Origin: Cryphonectria parasitica EP155
Lineage: Eukaryota > Ascomycota > Sordariomycetes > Diaporthales > Cryphonectriaceae
Length of the DNA: 64,000 nt
Direction: 5' to 3'
NCBI RefSeq assembly: GCF_011745365.1
Contig: NW_024468914.1
Span: 2,940,228-3,004,227, forward strand
Below are positions 25,361 to 38,084 of this stretch, piece by piece. The translations under genes were made by a program, and so were the position numbers. Position 1 is the stretch's first letter. Each line of letters opens with the position of its first letter. The notes under the pieces are model-generated. The model searched no databases. It had not been told where the DNA came from and saw only the letters and a list, made by a program, of their open reading frames with translations.

Positions 25361-26609
25361 AATGTCGCGTGGAGAGGGCGGTAGGCCGCCGAGGTCAGCT
25401 CGAACGGGGGTTGTTAAAGCGTTGCTCGGATGTTTGCAGGCCCAGAGAGGATCGCAAAGGGGCGAGTGACAATGCGACAGGGTGTGCGCGTCCGACGAGA
25501 GACCAAATGGGCAGGCTGGTCGCGATGGTCGAGGTGTGTTGGGCTGGGTCGAGGTTGTCGAGGGAGCGAGCGTACGCAGAGTGTGGAGCTTTTGGATACG
25601 CTGGACATTTGACAGGCGGGGGGACCTATTTTATGGGCTATGGCAACCTGGCCTTGTCCTGCCCTGGTCAGCTATTTTACAACTCGACCACAGTTGAAGG
25701 TTGAGCAAGGGCGATAGTGAGGAACACGATCACTGAAAAGGAACAATTGGACCTGTTTAGAAGCTCGACGACGTATCAAAGAAAAGAAGAAGACAAGTCA
25801 GCCTTTCTGACTAGCACCTGAAGCCTGACCGGCTGTAGACCTAATGGCGTTGCCCTGTATGCGGCCCTGTCAAGCCTTGTGTGGCCTCTAGAAGTAGTAG
25901 CGTGCAGCTGGCCTGTTTCGTCAACTGTAGCTCCAGCCTCGCATGGGAGGAGGGGCGTGGGCGGACACTTCTCGACCCGACCTGCGGGCACCGATGTTTA
26001 ACTGCGGGCCTGTATCACGTGATAGCTGGGGGCGGCCTTCCCTGACAGTGCCTGCTCCGCGGGCCCTCGATCCCTTACTGCTCCTACCATCCAACACACC
26101 TGCAGCAGGCAGGCACCACTATATATTTACTGTACGTACTTGCTAGGTAGGCTGTCGGCCGAATCCATTTGCTTTGCAGTATCTCAGCTGGCAGGGGCAG
26201 GTCGACAACCTGTCTTTCTTAGCGATCATGATGAAATTTTGTATGTTGGCGAGGGTTGGGCCCTGAGTTCCCCGCCGTAACACCTGCAAGGGCCGAAAGT
26301 ACTGTACTGTCGTGCTAGGGTGTAATGGTGATCTGCTACCATGGTGCAAGTGATGTACAGCCATAGTGCTGACACTAATCACTAGCATAGGGACCCTGAG
26401 ACTCGCCTGTACGCAGGTCAGATTCCCTCTCGACCCAGGCCTTCTCCTGGCGTTGATCAGCCTGCTAGCCACCCAACTATCACTTTAATTGGCAAAATTT
26501 ACGCGCTTCTCAGCTGTAGACTCGGGGACAGCATCCTTTTTCCATATTTAGGGTGTAGCTTCTAAACAACGTCTTCCTGCCCTTTTCTTTCCCAAACTCC
26601 TGATCCTCG

Positions 26610-26663
<54 letters not shown>

Positions 26664-26930
26664 CATATTATTAATTTCCTTTCCTTTCCTCACCAGCCGT
26701 TCATCAGGTACGAGCCTCCGACCAAATTGCATTTGACACAAGTCATTCTCTACCTCGCAGGCCCTCTTTGTTTGTCTGGTGGAACCTCGGCTCGTCGATC
26801 GATCGATCAATCAGTCGCAGTCTTCAGACGCCTGCTGTGCCTCTCCACCGCCCTGCTACGATCGGTTCGATCGTTTACAATCCCCGACTCAGCAACAAGT
26901 CCAGCCACTGAAGAAGGCTGGTTTCTCAAG
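25361..26930. promoter_or_regulatory. Divergent upstream region SEC24 / small membrane protein
   Basis: 1.57 kb between divergent ATGs. No gene seen. A long (CT)n tract lies 275 bp before the plus-strand gene. ORFs here are short and lack domains. Confidence 0.45.
26613..26656. repeat. (CT)22 microsatellite
   Basis: About 44 bp of perfect CT dinucleotides, ending in CTTTCTCTT, in the upstream region of the gene at 26931. Confidence 0.9.
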
Positions 26931-27339
26931 ATGGCGTGGGGAAAAGCAAAGCCTCAACCCTCCCTCCTCAGGTATTTACCTACCAATCTGCTTCAGCAGC
27001 TTCCATACACAGGGGCGGGCGCGCTTCAAAATCCCAATTTGAAAAGAGGGCTGACCAGACATTGTGCCCAATAGCCAACTCCTTCCCCTCGTCATCTTCT
27101 TCACCGTTATCGCCGGGCTCGCCTGGGTCGGCTACCAAATCTACCTCAGCGTCAACCAGATGCAGGGTAATGTGTCCCAGCGCATGGGCAAGAAGAATGT
27201 CGTCTTCACCAAGGACGGTCTGAAGGTCGGCGTTAAGCACGTCAAGCACGAGAACGAGGTGGATGCCACCCAAAAGTATCTCGTCAACGCCTGGAATCTG
27301 CATGCGAACAAGGAGGCGGCCGGAAAGAAGAGCAAGTGA
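26931..27339 (+). CDS. Small conserved single-pass membrane protein, function unknown
   Basis: Two exons, 26931-26971 and 27075-27339, give 101 residues. The short first exon (MAWGKAKPQPSLL plus two bases) joins through an AG^C serine codon to QLLPLVIFFTVIAGLAWVGYQ, a hydrophobic segment at about residues 15-37 that is a good membrane span. The rest is polar: NQMQGNVSQRMGKKNVVF, KDGLKVGVKHVKHENEVDA, and a Lys-rich tail ending KKSK. Splice sites (GTATTT, CAATAG), phase and composition all support a real gene. I believe similar short proteins occur across filamentous ascomycetes, but I cannot name a function. The basic tail suggests the C-terminus faces the cytosol or matrix. Confidence 0.8.
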
Positions 27340-28432
27340 TTATACCATACCAGATTTATTTGCGCCCTCGCGTGGATACCTCTCCTTGGTCTTTTTGCTA
27401 CAATTTATCTTGCTGGCGTATCCTGGCCGACCATATAGACTGGCCGCTTATGATCATGTTTTAACGGCCGACTGACAATTGTCTCTGCGCGCATTCGACG
27501 ATACCCGGTGAAATATGGTATTTTTTGTCATCTTTCTTCATGGATCTACTTGACGATATCCAGCTTTCTCCTGCATTCAATTTACGTGTACTTGCTACGA
27601 CAATACGTTTTGAAAGTTCATGCACATCAACGTTTTTCATGCTTGCGCTTTGCAAACTTTCCAGCTTTGCCACAAGGAGCAAAGGATGTCGGCAATCGCA
27701 GAACTCGCGTTGTGCGTGTGACTTGAGCAAAGGGATAGGGCATCGTCTATGGTAAGCACCGATCAGGGGCACCCTCGGCACGATATCGGTGCCATGCCCT
27801 GGTGACCATGGCAAACATGTTACCAGCGTGACCCTATAAACGAATTGTGGCACTGTCGTCCATCCAGGCGAGGCGAACCTCGAAGCAAGTGCTACTAGCG
27901 TATACAGGGCATAGTTGAAGCAGCAGCGTCAGGGCACAGGGCACATAACGGAGTCATGAATTTGGAACGCGGAGATACGATGTGCTTAATCAAGCTTATG
28001 AATGAATAAAGGTATCATTGGACATAGAAGAAGAAAAGATACGCACTGCAAGACTCCGGCCCAGATGCTCGCAACCCTTACGAGGGGTAGCTCCGTTGTG
28101 TGTGGCTGTCTGCTGCCAATGACAAATCGACAACGCCATATACAGAAATAATGTTTTGCCCCGGTTCGCCTGGAACGAGGTGATTTTTCTCTTATGGCGC
28201 CCAGACTGCAAGGAAATACCCATCGCCAATCGGTGGTTGTCAATGGCCTGGTTTCCAAGCCTGAATGGGGGAAAAGAAGAAAAAAGAGAAACAAATTAAG
28301 ACACTCTCTAATGCCAAGCCTGTCCTGCCAAGTTACCATGTTGAAAATATCGGTACGAGAATCCCTTTTCTCAATCGTGAAGGAGGGAGGACACACTGCC
28401 CCTCCCCTCCTTGTTTCCCCCCTCCGCTGCGT
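27340..28432. other. Intergenic, no gene seen
   Basis: Convergent 3' flanks of the small membrane-protein gene and the Zn2Cys6 gene. ORFs such as 27461-27853 and 27986-28396 (minus) have no domain or plausible composition. Confidence 0.5.
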
Positions 28433-30584
28433 TCAGACACTCAGCCAGCTCTTGGCCACATACTCAACGCCCGGCCCAGCGTTGTTGGAGGCCATCCGGA
28501 GTAGCTCTGTCCTCTTGTTCTCGAACTGCTCCTTCAGCATGGCCTCGCGCTGCTGCAAAGGGTTCATCGTGTAACCTGTGGTGGGCGGCGCATGGCGCGC
28601 GGACATGAGCTTGACAAAGTTGGAAGAAATGGGGTAGGGCTGGGTCATGAGCCCGTCCCTACGAATGAGCATCGAGGGGATGCGCACGTTGAGCTATGAT
28701 CACGGGTCAGCGACCAAGTTTGACTCACAAGGCGTTATGAAGAAGGCCCTTTGGTCTCTCTGCCTTATCTATATAGGAAGGCCGGCTGCCGGGGGACGAG
28801 GAACGAAGGGGGAAAAGAATAACTCACCTGGCATAAGATGTGCGCATACTTGACGCCGAGCTCGTCCGCGATGTACCTCAACCGTCCCTTGATCCAGCTC
28901 CTCTGCGCGTCCGTCGTGTAGTCCTGGCCCTGGATACAGCCCAGTGGCCATGACAAAAAGTATCCGGCCAAGCCCTTGAGCGAGTCCTCTTCTCCACACG
29001 CGAAGCCGCTCAGCTGTCTCTCCAACAAGTGTTTCCTCTCGGGTTTGAGATGCCAGCCCAGGTGGTACGGCACGCTGGCGATGATGTCGGTGATGGTATC
29101 GACGCAGGTCCTCGCGGCGGTGGCGTACTCGGGCGTGGTCCTGTAGTCGACGGGGCTACACACCCAGGCGGCACAGCGCACGATGATGCTCGCCAGGATG
29201 AGGCGCGACACACGCATGAGGTTCCACACGCTGGCAATATAAAAGTCCCGGTATACGTCGACACGCCCGGGGAAAACCTCGGCGCGGCTAAAGTCACCGC
29301 TCGGCACGCTATCCTCCCACGCTACGCTCTTCCACCGCCAGCTGTCGGGCACGTTCTTCGTCCAGCGCACGCACTCGGCGTCGACCATCTGGGCCCGGCG
29401 GATCAGGGCCAGGATCAGCTCAATGTTCTCAGGCGTGCGTGCCATCTGGCCCATCAGGCGGAGAATCTCGGCCCGGAGCTCGCTCGTCTTGATGTTGATG
29501 CGCTGGCACTCGGCGGCGGACTCGTCCTTGACCGCGTCAGAGAGCCACCAGTCGACGCCCATGATGGGGGCCTTGCCTGAGCCTAGCGTGTGGATGATCA
29601 TCTGCGTGCGCACGGCGATGAAGAGGAGCAGGCCTGTCTTGGTGCGTAGCTGCTCGCGGCCCCGCGATTTGACGAGCGAGATGGCACCTTCGATGTGGGA
29701 ACCCCAGGAGAAGACGCCCATCTCCTTGGCAGTAATGTTCTCGTACAACCCAAGCAACAACACAGCTGCCAGCGTCGCGTCCGTCTTTGACAAGACCGGG
29801 TCTTGCAACGCCGTGTGGGTTGCCGCCAACGCCATTGTGTACTCTGAGAGCGCTTTGTTGGGGATATCTTGGTGGCTGGTCTTGACACGGTTGCCCAAGT
29901 GCGCAAGGGAGCACGCATTGAAGGCATGCTGTAAGTGGCCATTACTCGGTTCATTCTTCATAAGCGGCAGCAGGTAGTCCATGAATCCTCTCGTACATCC
30001 TTGGCGCGGGACCAGGACGAAGTTGGAAAAGAAGTGACAGCTCGCTAGTTGCTCCGTCGGAACACTCAGAAGGGGTGAGATGTTGCCCTCGCTAGAAGGC
30101 AAGCGCATGAATCCGCTCCCTGTGGGCGACAGCGCGCTGTCGAGAGATGACGTCGGTGAGACCAAGCTGGTGCAGCTGCTGCTACTGCTACTGCTGATGT
30201 TGCCGCTGGTGACGACAACGACATTACTGCTCTTGAATTTGCTGTCGAGTGGAGACTTCCGCGCGCCTTTCTTCAGCGCCCTTCGCTCGGTCGCTTTGGT
30301 CTCGTTCCGGAACACGAGGTCGAACTCGTCCTTGTAGCCAGGACATGTCCGCCTTGCTTTGGTGCACTGGTTGCATGTCGGCTTGGTCTCGTCACACTTC
30401 GGACGGTGAGAGGAGTCAGTCTTGTCATTTTAAATACATATATATGTCTCTCTCTTCTTATTCCACTATAAGAGAGTGACCGATTCGTCTGATCCGGTGT
30501 GCTCGGAAGGAGAAGACGGCTCACCTTTATTCTCCGTGTGCGGCACATTTGACAGCCCCTGGAGGGCTTCCCACAATACACCAT
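28433..30584 (-). CDS. Zn(II)2Cys6 transcription factor
   Basis: Three exons (30584-30525, 30396-28828, 28693-28433) give 629 residues. The binuclear zinc cluster is complete only after splicing: C11-X2-C14-X6-C21-X6-C28-X2-C31-X6-C38, with the first intron directly before the third Cys. A basic linker (about residues 55-75) and Ser-rich stretches follow. The central and C-terminal part (LKTSELRAEILRLMGQMA, SVWNLMRVSRLILASII, VPYHLGWH) resembles the fungal-specific regulatory domain of this class. The last exon adds LNVRIPSMLIRRDG and SNNAGPGVEYVAKSWLSV. Such proteins are nuclear activators or repressors that bind CGG half-sites. The target pathway is not visible: neighbours are a secretory gene and an exportin, so no cluster is implied. 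Confidence 0.9.
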
Positions 30585-33500
30585 GATGGCGGGATGAAAA
30601 AAAAAAGAAATATGTTCGTATCCAGGCTCTTAAAAGATCCAGATGATCGAGAGAGAAAGATGGAGGAAGAAAGAGGAATGAAGGATAGATAGTACAAGGT
30701 GGAATCTTCTCTGGCCTAGCAGATTGTTTTGACGATGGCGGGGAGAGAGGAGACGAAACCTCTTGAAAGATTCAATGGCTCCAAGCGCACAGCCTTCGGA
30801 GACAGGGAGGAAGAGGCAAGAACCAGATCCAGAATAGAGTTTCGGCTGCGATTCAACCTCGCCAAGCAGATTAGATGTACGTCAACCGTTGAGACCCACG
30901 ATCGTTCGAGACCCCAAGAGCGTTGGGGCCAGCGGGCGGGTAGACGAGAAACTATTTGACGGTTCAACACCAGATCATCAAACTAGTGGGGATGAGAGAT
31001 TGCTGGATACGAAACTCAGGTGGTAGTGGACAAAACAATGTATGTGGGAGAGGTCGAAGGTTGGTAGCGTGTGTATTGGATGGACGGATTTGATGACGAA
31101 GAAGGTGATGTCTTGCTAGTAAGTTTAAGAGAAAACTCAAGCCACTTGTTGTTGAAAGGGGGGGGGGGGGTAAGAAGAAATCCCCTAGTAACTTGGCTTG
31201 ATTGCAAAAGATAGGATCAATGCATTCGTGGTGTAAAGGTTCAGCGAAGAAGGTTCAAGGATTCTGCTTTGAAATCTTTCCAGTTGGTCGCCCTTTCGGT
31301 GTTGACTTTGAATCCGTCCTCTGAGTATGTTGGGATTGAGAGGTATGTGGGTGGCCAAATAGATCGGACGAGATGACAAGAAGTGGGAGGTCGAGCCACC
31401 TCAGCCAAATGTATGTAGAGTTGCAAGTTGCATGTAGTTGATGATGCAAGTAACAGAGAAAAAGAACAACCCCCACACAGATCCCAAAATATTCTGGTCG
31501 AAACTGGAGCTCGGAAAGTTGTCAGTGCGTAGAAACCTGGCTTGATTGTCTCCTTTGTCGTCGTTGACAACAGCGAACAAATGACGAGCTGGTTGATCTG
31601 CGCCTGGGGTTTGTGCTCTCTAGAGGGGATCGGGACAGAGCTGTGTCAGGAAAGGGCTGCTGAAACGGCCGAGGCAATCTCGCGGTATTATGTCAAGTGG
31701 TAGCATTGACAGTACCGCAGTATGCCTGTGTGGACCCTTGGCGGCCAGGATGGTCCCGGTTCAGTATTAGTCGCATTGGTGGCCAAGGGTTCCTTCCATC
31801 ATACCACAGTAGGAGTTGGTAGTTGCTTGGAAAAGAGACGAGGCAAGTGCAATCCGCACACCAAAACCCAGGCGTCACCACAAGACTTGGAATCCCTCTC
31901 GTCTGTTGAAAGGTTTACCTTCATCCATCAGAGACAGATGATTGTACAGAAATGTACAACAGAAGGCAGGAGAAGGAATGATGAATTCCTCTCCCTCCAA
32001 CAAAACCCTCACGACACGGCTTGTGGGCACACAGTAGCATCACATGAAACCCCTTGCTACTTTCTACATATACGAGTGCATGTAAGCCTTCCTGTCACTG
32101 CAACTTGACCGAGTCGGGATTTTTCGAGGTTGCGCTGCAGTGAGGAATATTGACCCACAGACCACTCACGGTGACGATCCGAGCGGCTCGAGCACCATGA
32201 ACTGATGCCATATAGAGTGCACCAGCCTGGTGGCGTCGCCGTTAGACATCATAAACGAGCCATAGGAACATCATGAAGCTGGCGTGGCTTGCCCTATCTC
32301 CTTTCATCTTCTCTCTCTCTTAAGGCGGTGAAGGACGGCGACCGAGCGTCCTTCAGCCCCCGGTTAGTTGGGCGGTCTCGTTCATATTACACCAACTACA
32401 GCCACACGTGTGCCCGATGATGGGTGCTGCAATCGACCCTCGAGATCGAGCCAACCTCATAGCGTGCCGAGAGCCGCAAGGAGGAACCTTTCGTGCCTTA
32501 GTTAGGTAGTGATGGAAACAATAAAAAGCAACCACGCACACACACACGCAAACACTCTCCACTGCATCTCGGGAAGCCGTTGTGACTGGGGAGAGTTCCC
32601 TAGAGACAAAGGGACAGAGATGATCGGGGACCAGCCACTTTTTCTCCGGAATATGATAGGACGGCTCGACGATCGGTGTGATGTGGTTGGTCGTGGCTGC
32701 AGCATATGCAACCCCCCCTTTCAACTATGAAGTCGCCCGATTAGGCCGATTATATTACTCGAAGCTCCATCCAGAAAGAGACAGAAGCCGCCATGGCGTT
32801 ATTAGACTGGGGCCAATTGTGCCGCCCATCGGGGAGAAAAGGTAACAAAGGAGGGAAGGGAAGGGAAAGAAGGAAAAAGGAATGCTTGAAACATCTGCCC
32901 GGGGGATGTTCGGCCGAGAAACCTGGTCTTACATACGACTGTGCCGAATACACTACCATGGTAGAGTACCATGATAGGCGACCCAAAGAAGTGCCTTTTT
33001 CTCTCCTTTCGGGTCGTTCCACCCGACCCTGGACGTATTCGTATTTCGAAACCAAGACGACAAGTCTCGGCGACAACACAGGCATAGTGAGTAGACACTG
33101 GTATCAGTATCAGTACTCTAACTACATACCATAGTAAAGAGTACTGCTATCTATCTATGGGGCCTTAAGCAGGTTATGGAAAGGTGCAAGCGGAAGGAAG
33201 AATGGATCTTGATCTGCATCGGAATTACTACTCAATCAACCCTGCAGTTTCGTACTCTCTGTGGATCAGGGCCACTCCACTACTGTAGGAACATATTGGT
33301 TGTCTTATTCCCGACACACAGTTGCTTTTGGCAACCCCCCTTCTCAAAATTGGGGTGGTGTGTGATTGACAGGTTATTCATGTCTGTCCCGTTGGCTCCT
33401 CACGAGTATGAAAAGGGGGGAGGGGTTCGCGGCAGCCATCTAGGGATCATGCGGCTCGGACCTTGATCTTAGGCTGGCACGAGGAGTGTTGCTACGCGAG

Positions 33501-33871
33501 GAAAAGGCGAGGAGGAGGCGAGTAGTGAGGTCAAGTTGACGAAAGACAATGGGGGAAAAGACCCGGCATGAATCATCACCGCGGGAAAAGCTGAGATGAT
33601 GACCGGTGTTGAGAGCTTGCCTATGGTCTAAGAAGAACGTTTTCTACGTCAAGGGGGTATTCCCATGCCAAATGTAAAGAAAATGGCCGTGTAGGCAGCC
33701 GAGCAAAAAACAACGAATGGGGGGAGGGTGGGGGTCCCACAACCAGACGCCACTGGCTCTCTCTCTCGCGCGCGCGCGCTCGCTCGCGCTCTCTCTCTTC
33801 CCCTTTCAACCAATCGACCATCTTCTTCCGGGCGTGTGCGGTGCGCAAGGCCGCTGTTTGTCCGGTTTCAA
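30585..33871. other. 3.3-kb gene-free region
   Basis: Upstream of the Zn2Cys6 gene and downstream of MSN5. Scattered small ORFs in all frames show no domains. A G13 tract lies at about 31158-31170. TATCAG/TATCTA short repeats occur near 33100-33155. I see no RNA gene. Confidence 0.5.
33756..33798. repeat. (CT)n-(CG)n-(CT)n compound microsatellite
   Basis: CTCTCTCTCT passes into CGCGCGCGCG, then GCTCGCTCGCG, then CTCTCTCT, just 3' of MSN5. A matching compound repeat sits inside an MSN5 intron. Confidence 0.85.
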
Positions 33872-36800
33872 CTAGCCATCAAACAACCCAGCAACTCCTG
33901 TGAGGTCTGGAGACTTTCCGCGTTCCTCTTGCCCATTTGTCGAGGGAGCAGTCATGAACTCCTGTTGCATCTGACTGCGTGTCGAAGCTTTCTTCTTAGC
34001 ATTTGTGAAATCAGAGGTCTTGTCCACCTTGCCCATCTCTGCAATGCTCACCCCCTTCAGGTCCTTGAGCAGATCGAGAATGTACGCGCGCTGTTGCCGC
34101 TGGTTCGTCCCAGTACGGGTGATATTGGCCAGGCATTGGTCGACATCCTCCTGTCGCATATTCGGCAGGGACGATAGGATCATCCGTGGCGTCGCGGTAA
34201 GCTGGCCATAGTTTGCTATGATGGCCGCCAGTACGTTGCCCAGCTCCCTTTGCAGGTCGACGAAATGATGTTCGTGGAGTGACGAGATGCAAGCCTGCAG
34301 AACCTCCCCGCACATGAACTCCCTGACGGCCTTCGACGTCTCTTCGGGTATCATAAAGTCGTCCGGTGGAGGTGCATGCTTGGCCGGCTCGACGGGCGGC
34401 AGCCTCTGCATGTTCCCATCAAGCCCTCGAAACTCGGGGATGATGGAGCGGAAGACTTTCAATACAACGCCGCAGCATCTACTGTCATGCATGCGTATGG
34501 CATGTGTCATGAAAACAAGGAGCGGCTCGATGATCGATGAGTGCATCAAGCAGAATTTGCGTAGGGAAGGGTACTGTGGCGTGGCATCCACATCGTCCCT
34601 CTGCGCTGTTCCTTTGAGAGGTTGATCTGGGACACAAGTCAATCCTGAGCTGCCGAGCAACAAACAAAAGAAAGAGAAAAAGAAGGGAGAGAAAAACAAA
34701 AGGGAGGAATAATTACCTATCCGCTGAGGATCCAAAAAGTCGGCCACCATGATCACGGCTGAGTAGGAGAGTTGACGCAGGACACTCTCTGCCTTCATTT
34801 CTTCCGTCAGTGCATCTGCAGCGGCCTGTATCTCTAGTGCCTGGTCCAGCTTGTCCCATTCCGACTTGATCTTGCCATCCGTCTGTCGGAAACAAGCTTC
34901 CAGTATTGAAGGCAGGAACTGGTGCCGCAGCTCAACTGGGCAGACATCAATGAGGAGCCTGACCAGGTTCAGCAAGGCAATGAGTTGATGTGATGACAGG
35001 TAGTGGCAGTCGGTGAATAATGCGCGAGCCAGAGGATCCGGAAGGTCCGCGACTCCGTAGAACTGTTGCTCGAGACAGCTCATGCAGAAAATGATCGAGT
35101 AGCAGAACTCGCGCACATAGCGGATAGAACCTCGTATCGACGATGCCAGACCTTCTAGGGTATTCTTCTTATTGATGACCCTGGAGTAGAAATCATCTTT
35201 ACTGCCTTCCGAGATTCCAGCTTGCCAGAATCTATCTGTGAGCACTCGGCCGACAATAGACTGCATTTCTGCTGGAAGGAAGGCCCAGTTGCGTGGATTT
35301 GCTGAAGCATGAGCATGGCTATAGAGAACGTTTAGCAGGCCGAGAAAGTGCGGCTCTTTGGGGCAAAGATTGACTCACGCAAGGAATTCCAGCAGCCGAG
35401 GAAGGATGACCGGGAAACTGTCCTGCCACAGAGCGCATGATGCTTGGTATGGTGCAGTTGACTTGTCCAACTTATCCACCGAGTAATTCAGGAAAGTCTT
35501 AGTTGCCCGCAATGGCAGCATCTATTGGGATGTCAGATACAAGGAACATAATGAAGGGCGATTCACTGCCGAAGCCGGGAGGAGAAGGGAGGTGGCGAAG
35601 GCACGTACCTGCTGTCGCTCTTCGAGTTCAGCTTGCAGTGTTGAACCTTCAGCATCCAGTTCTACAGCTCCCCAGTCGGCTATTTTGTCCACACCACGGC
35701 TTGCCAGATATCTCTGAGCTTTGTCCAGACCGATCATCTCGCAAAAGCCCTGGTAAGATTCCAGGGCGCGCTTTAAGCCATCATCCCTCCACTGGGACTT
35801 GACGGGCTCGACGAACATCTGTAGCCTCTGCAGGCGGGTCGTCGGGTCGATATTTGTGGCCCGGTGAATAATGATGAAAAGAAAGCTCTTGTAGTTGACC
35901 AATCGTCTCTCATCCAAGGTGCCAGAGGCACTCATCTCTTGTATCTTGTTGTCCAATGAATCGTACACGGCAAGGAGGTTGTCCGGCATCTTGAACGCTA
36001 ATCGCTGCAGCTCGTTGATGCTCTCTGCTTGAAGGTCCTTAATCGCCTCATTCAAGTGTCTGTACTCAGGCTGAGCCGCTGGCCAGGTCATCAAGATGTG
36101 CTCCAGAACTTTGAGCATGAAATCGTTATTCTTCCTCAACGCGGTAGTTGAGAAAGCGACTAGTAGCTGGAGAACACGCTTTCGAATCAGTGGATCTTCA
36201 AATTTCATCTCAATCAGGCGGTTACACCAAGCCTCAAGGTGCTCGTCTAGTTGAGCGCGCTGCATATCGATTTGATCTTGGCTGACGCCCTTGGGGGGTC
36301 GAGACCTCACGTAACCCTTCAGCGCAGATTCGATGACGGTAAACTGTGCATCTACCCGTAGATAAGGCATCGAGTTCTTGGTATACGCAGCAGGATTCAT
36401 GGGAGGATGTCCGTCGTAGAGGTGTTGAAGGACGTTCTCCGTCTGGCCCAGGATGTGATTGATGGCATCGGACAGCGTCAATTCAACGATGCTTTCGATT
36501 ATCTGTGAGCTGTACCTCCTGTAGTTGCCTAGGAAGGCATGCCGTTCCGGGATTGTGTCCGTATCTTCCATGAGCAGCAAAAGTGTGGGATCCTGTGTAT
36601 CCTCTGGGAGGTTTTCATATCGGACCAGCCTGGAGCTGCAGACTTCCAGAAGAGAGGCGACCAGTGAGGATTTCGCAATGGATGGGCCCAGGGATCGGTT
36701 GTTGAGCATCCGCGTCCACGTGACGAGAATTGGGATGGAGACAACCAGGCTCTGGCTCTGAACGACCTGGAGGAGAAAGTGGAGGAAGGGCTGAATGTCG

Positions 36801-38084
36801 GCTCCTGGGGGAAACACGTGGAACTTCCGATCTAGATAATTGCCGAGATGTGATATGGTCTGCAACCGTCAGCTTTGAACCCGTCTCCCTCCCTCCCTCC
36901 CTCTCTCTCTCTCTCTTTCTCTTGCGCGCGCGCGCGGGGTTGCAACTGGGCTCGTACCTCTGAAAACTTCTTGGCGAAAAGATATTTGTCGTCATCGATA
37001 TCTTCAGCGTCTACCGTGGACCAGGCAAAAAGTTGTGAGAAACGCTCCACGCATTCCTTGTCGTACATGGGTGCAATAAGCGCCAAGAAGTGCTCGTCGC
37101 TGAACCCGCTACGAGCGTACAAGGCATGTAGAGCCTCGAGAGAAGCCTGCAATCATTAGTTAACAACACGTCAAACTAGTCTGGAGGACATCATACTTTC
37201 TGAACGGCCACATGAGACGCCACGAGGCCCTCATACATGTACCTAACACAGTTGGTCTCGATGACCGCCTTTGGGAACGCCCATGGCAGGATGACGGTAA
37301 GCATAGAGAGGGCCTTGAGCGCGCAGGTCCGCACGTCTTCACTCTGGAGGTTCGACCCCAAACATTCACCAAGCAGGACGACTGCACGTTGGAGCCAGCC
37401 TTCATCGCCGCAGCGGACAGGCGCACCTTGTTCACGACTAGGAAACTCGGCGGTAATGACAGGCGCGGGCATGAAGATGTCGACAACGGCTTTGTCCAAG
37501 ACGTTCTCGCGCATAGCGACAATGGGATCGTCCCCGCCGATTATTTCTTCAGAGAGCGAGCCGAGGACAGACAGGACGAGTTCCTTGTGCACAGTAAAGC
37601 CCGGCAGATGCCAGAGTTCTACCAGCATGGCATCCATATCCATCCACTCGGCGCCCCAGCTCCTCTTTGCCACCTCAACCCACAGCTGCGCTATCTTGTT
37701 TCTGATGTACAGGAGGTCTTCAGGGCCCCGAGAAACGCGCTGGGCAAGCTCGAGGACCCAGCCCCTCAGACAGGCAGCCTCCTCATCTCCATATTCGGAC
37801 CAGTTATGTGTGATCGCGTATTCGAGCAGCGAGAGACCGTAGTATCGGGCGAAGGGAGACTGCGCTTTGTTGGAGGCAAGAGTAAAGCCGTAGGAAGGAC
37901 CTTCCTTGAGAGGCTTGACGCTCTCGAGGAACTGCTGTGCCTCCAGACGGGCCTGGTTTGTCGATGGCCCGTAGACGACCTCAAGTGCGCCAATGATGCG
38001 GGAGACGACATCACCATTGACCAGGTTGTTGGACCCGTTGACCGCACCAAAGGCGAAGCCGCCGTTTGACGGCAGAGTGGCCAT
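33872..38084 (-). CDS. MSN5: Exportin-5/Msn5-type karyopherin
   Basis: Six exons (38084-37197, 37146-36958, 36859-35609, 35521-35379, 35318-34717, 34626-33872) give 1275 residues. The start is the ATG of MATLPSNGGFAFG; the frame open to 38111 has no further ATG. The N-terminus has the importin-beta/exportin HEAT repeats (ARYYGLSLLEYAITHNW is typical of Msn5/XPO5). The middle holds NYKSFLFIIIHRATN and MFVEPVKSQWRDDGL, and the end has NPRNWAFLPAEMQSIV. Msn5 carries phosphorylated proteins such as Far1 and Pho4 out of the nucleus with Ran-GTP, and in yeast it also imports RPA. The fifth intron (34716-34627) is 90 nt without an in-frame stop, so unspliced RNA would read through. A compound CT/CG microsatellite fills much of the second intron. 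Confidence 0.9.
36886..36937. repeat. CT-rich plus (CG)n microsatellite inside MSN5 intron 2
   Basis: CCCTCCCTCC, then a (CT)n run, then GCGCGCGCGCG lies within the intron between 36958 and 36859. On the transcribed strand this is a (CG)n/(GA)n tract close to the donor. Confidence 0.85.

Noticed and set aside
29029..29977. Two plus-strand ORFs of about 184 codons
   Set aside because: Antisense of the regulatory domain of the Zn2Cys6 gene.
37212..38069. 285-codon plus-strand ORF
   Set aside because: Antisense of the first MSN5 exon; the minus-strand protein is clearly conserved.
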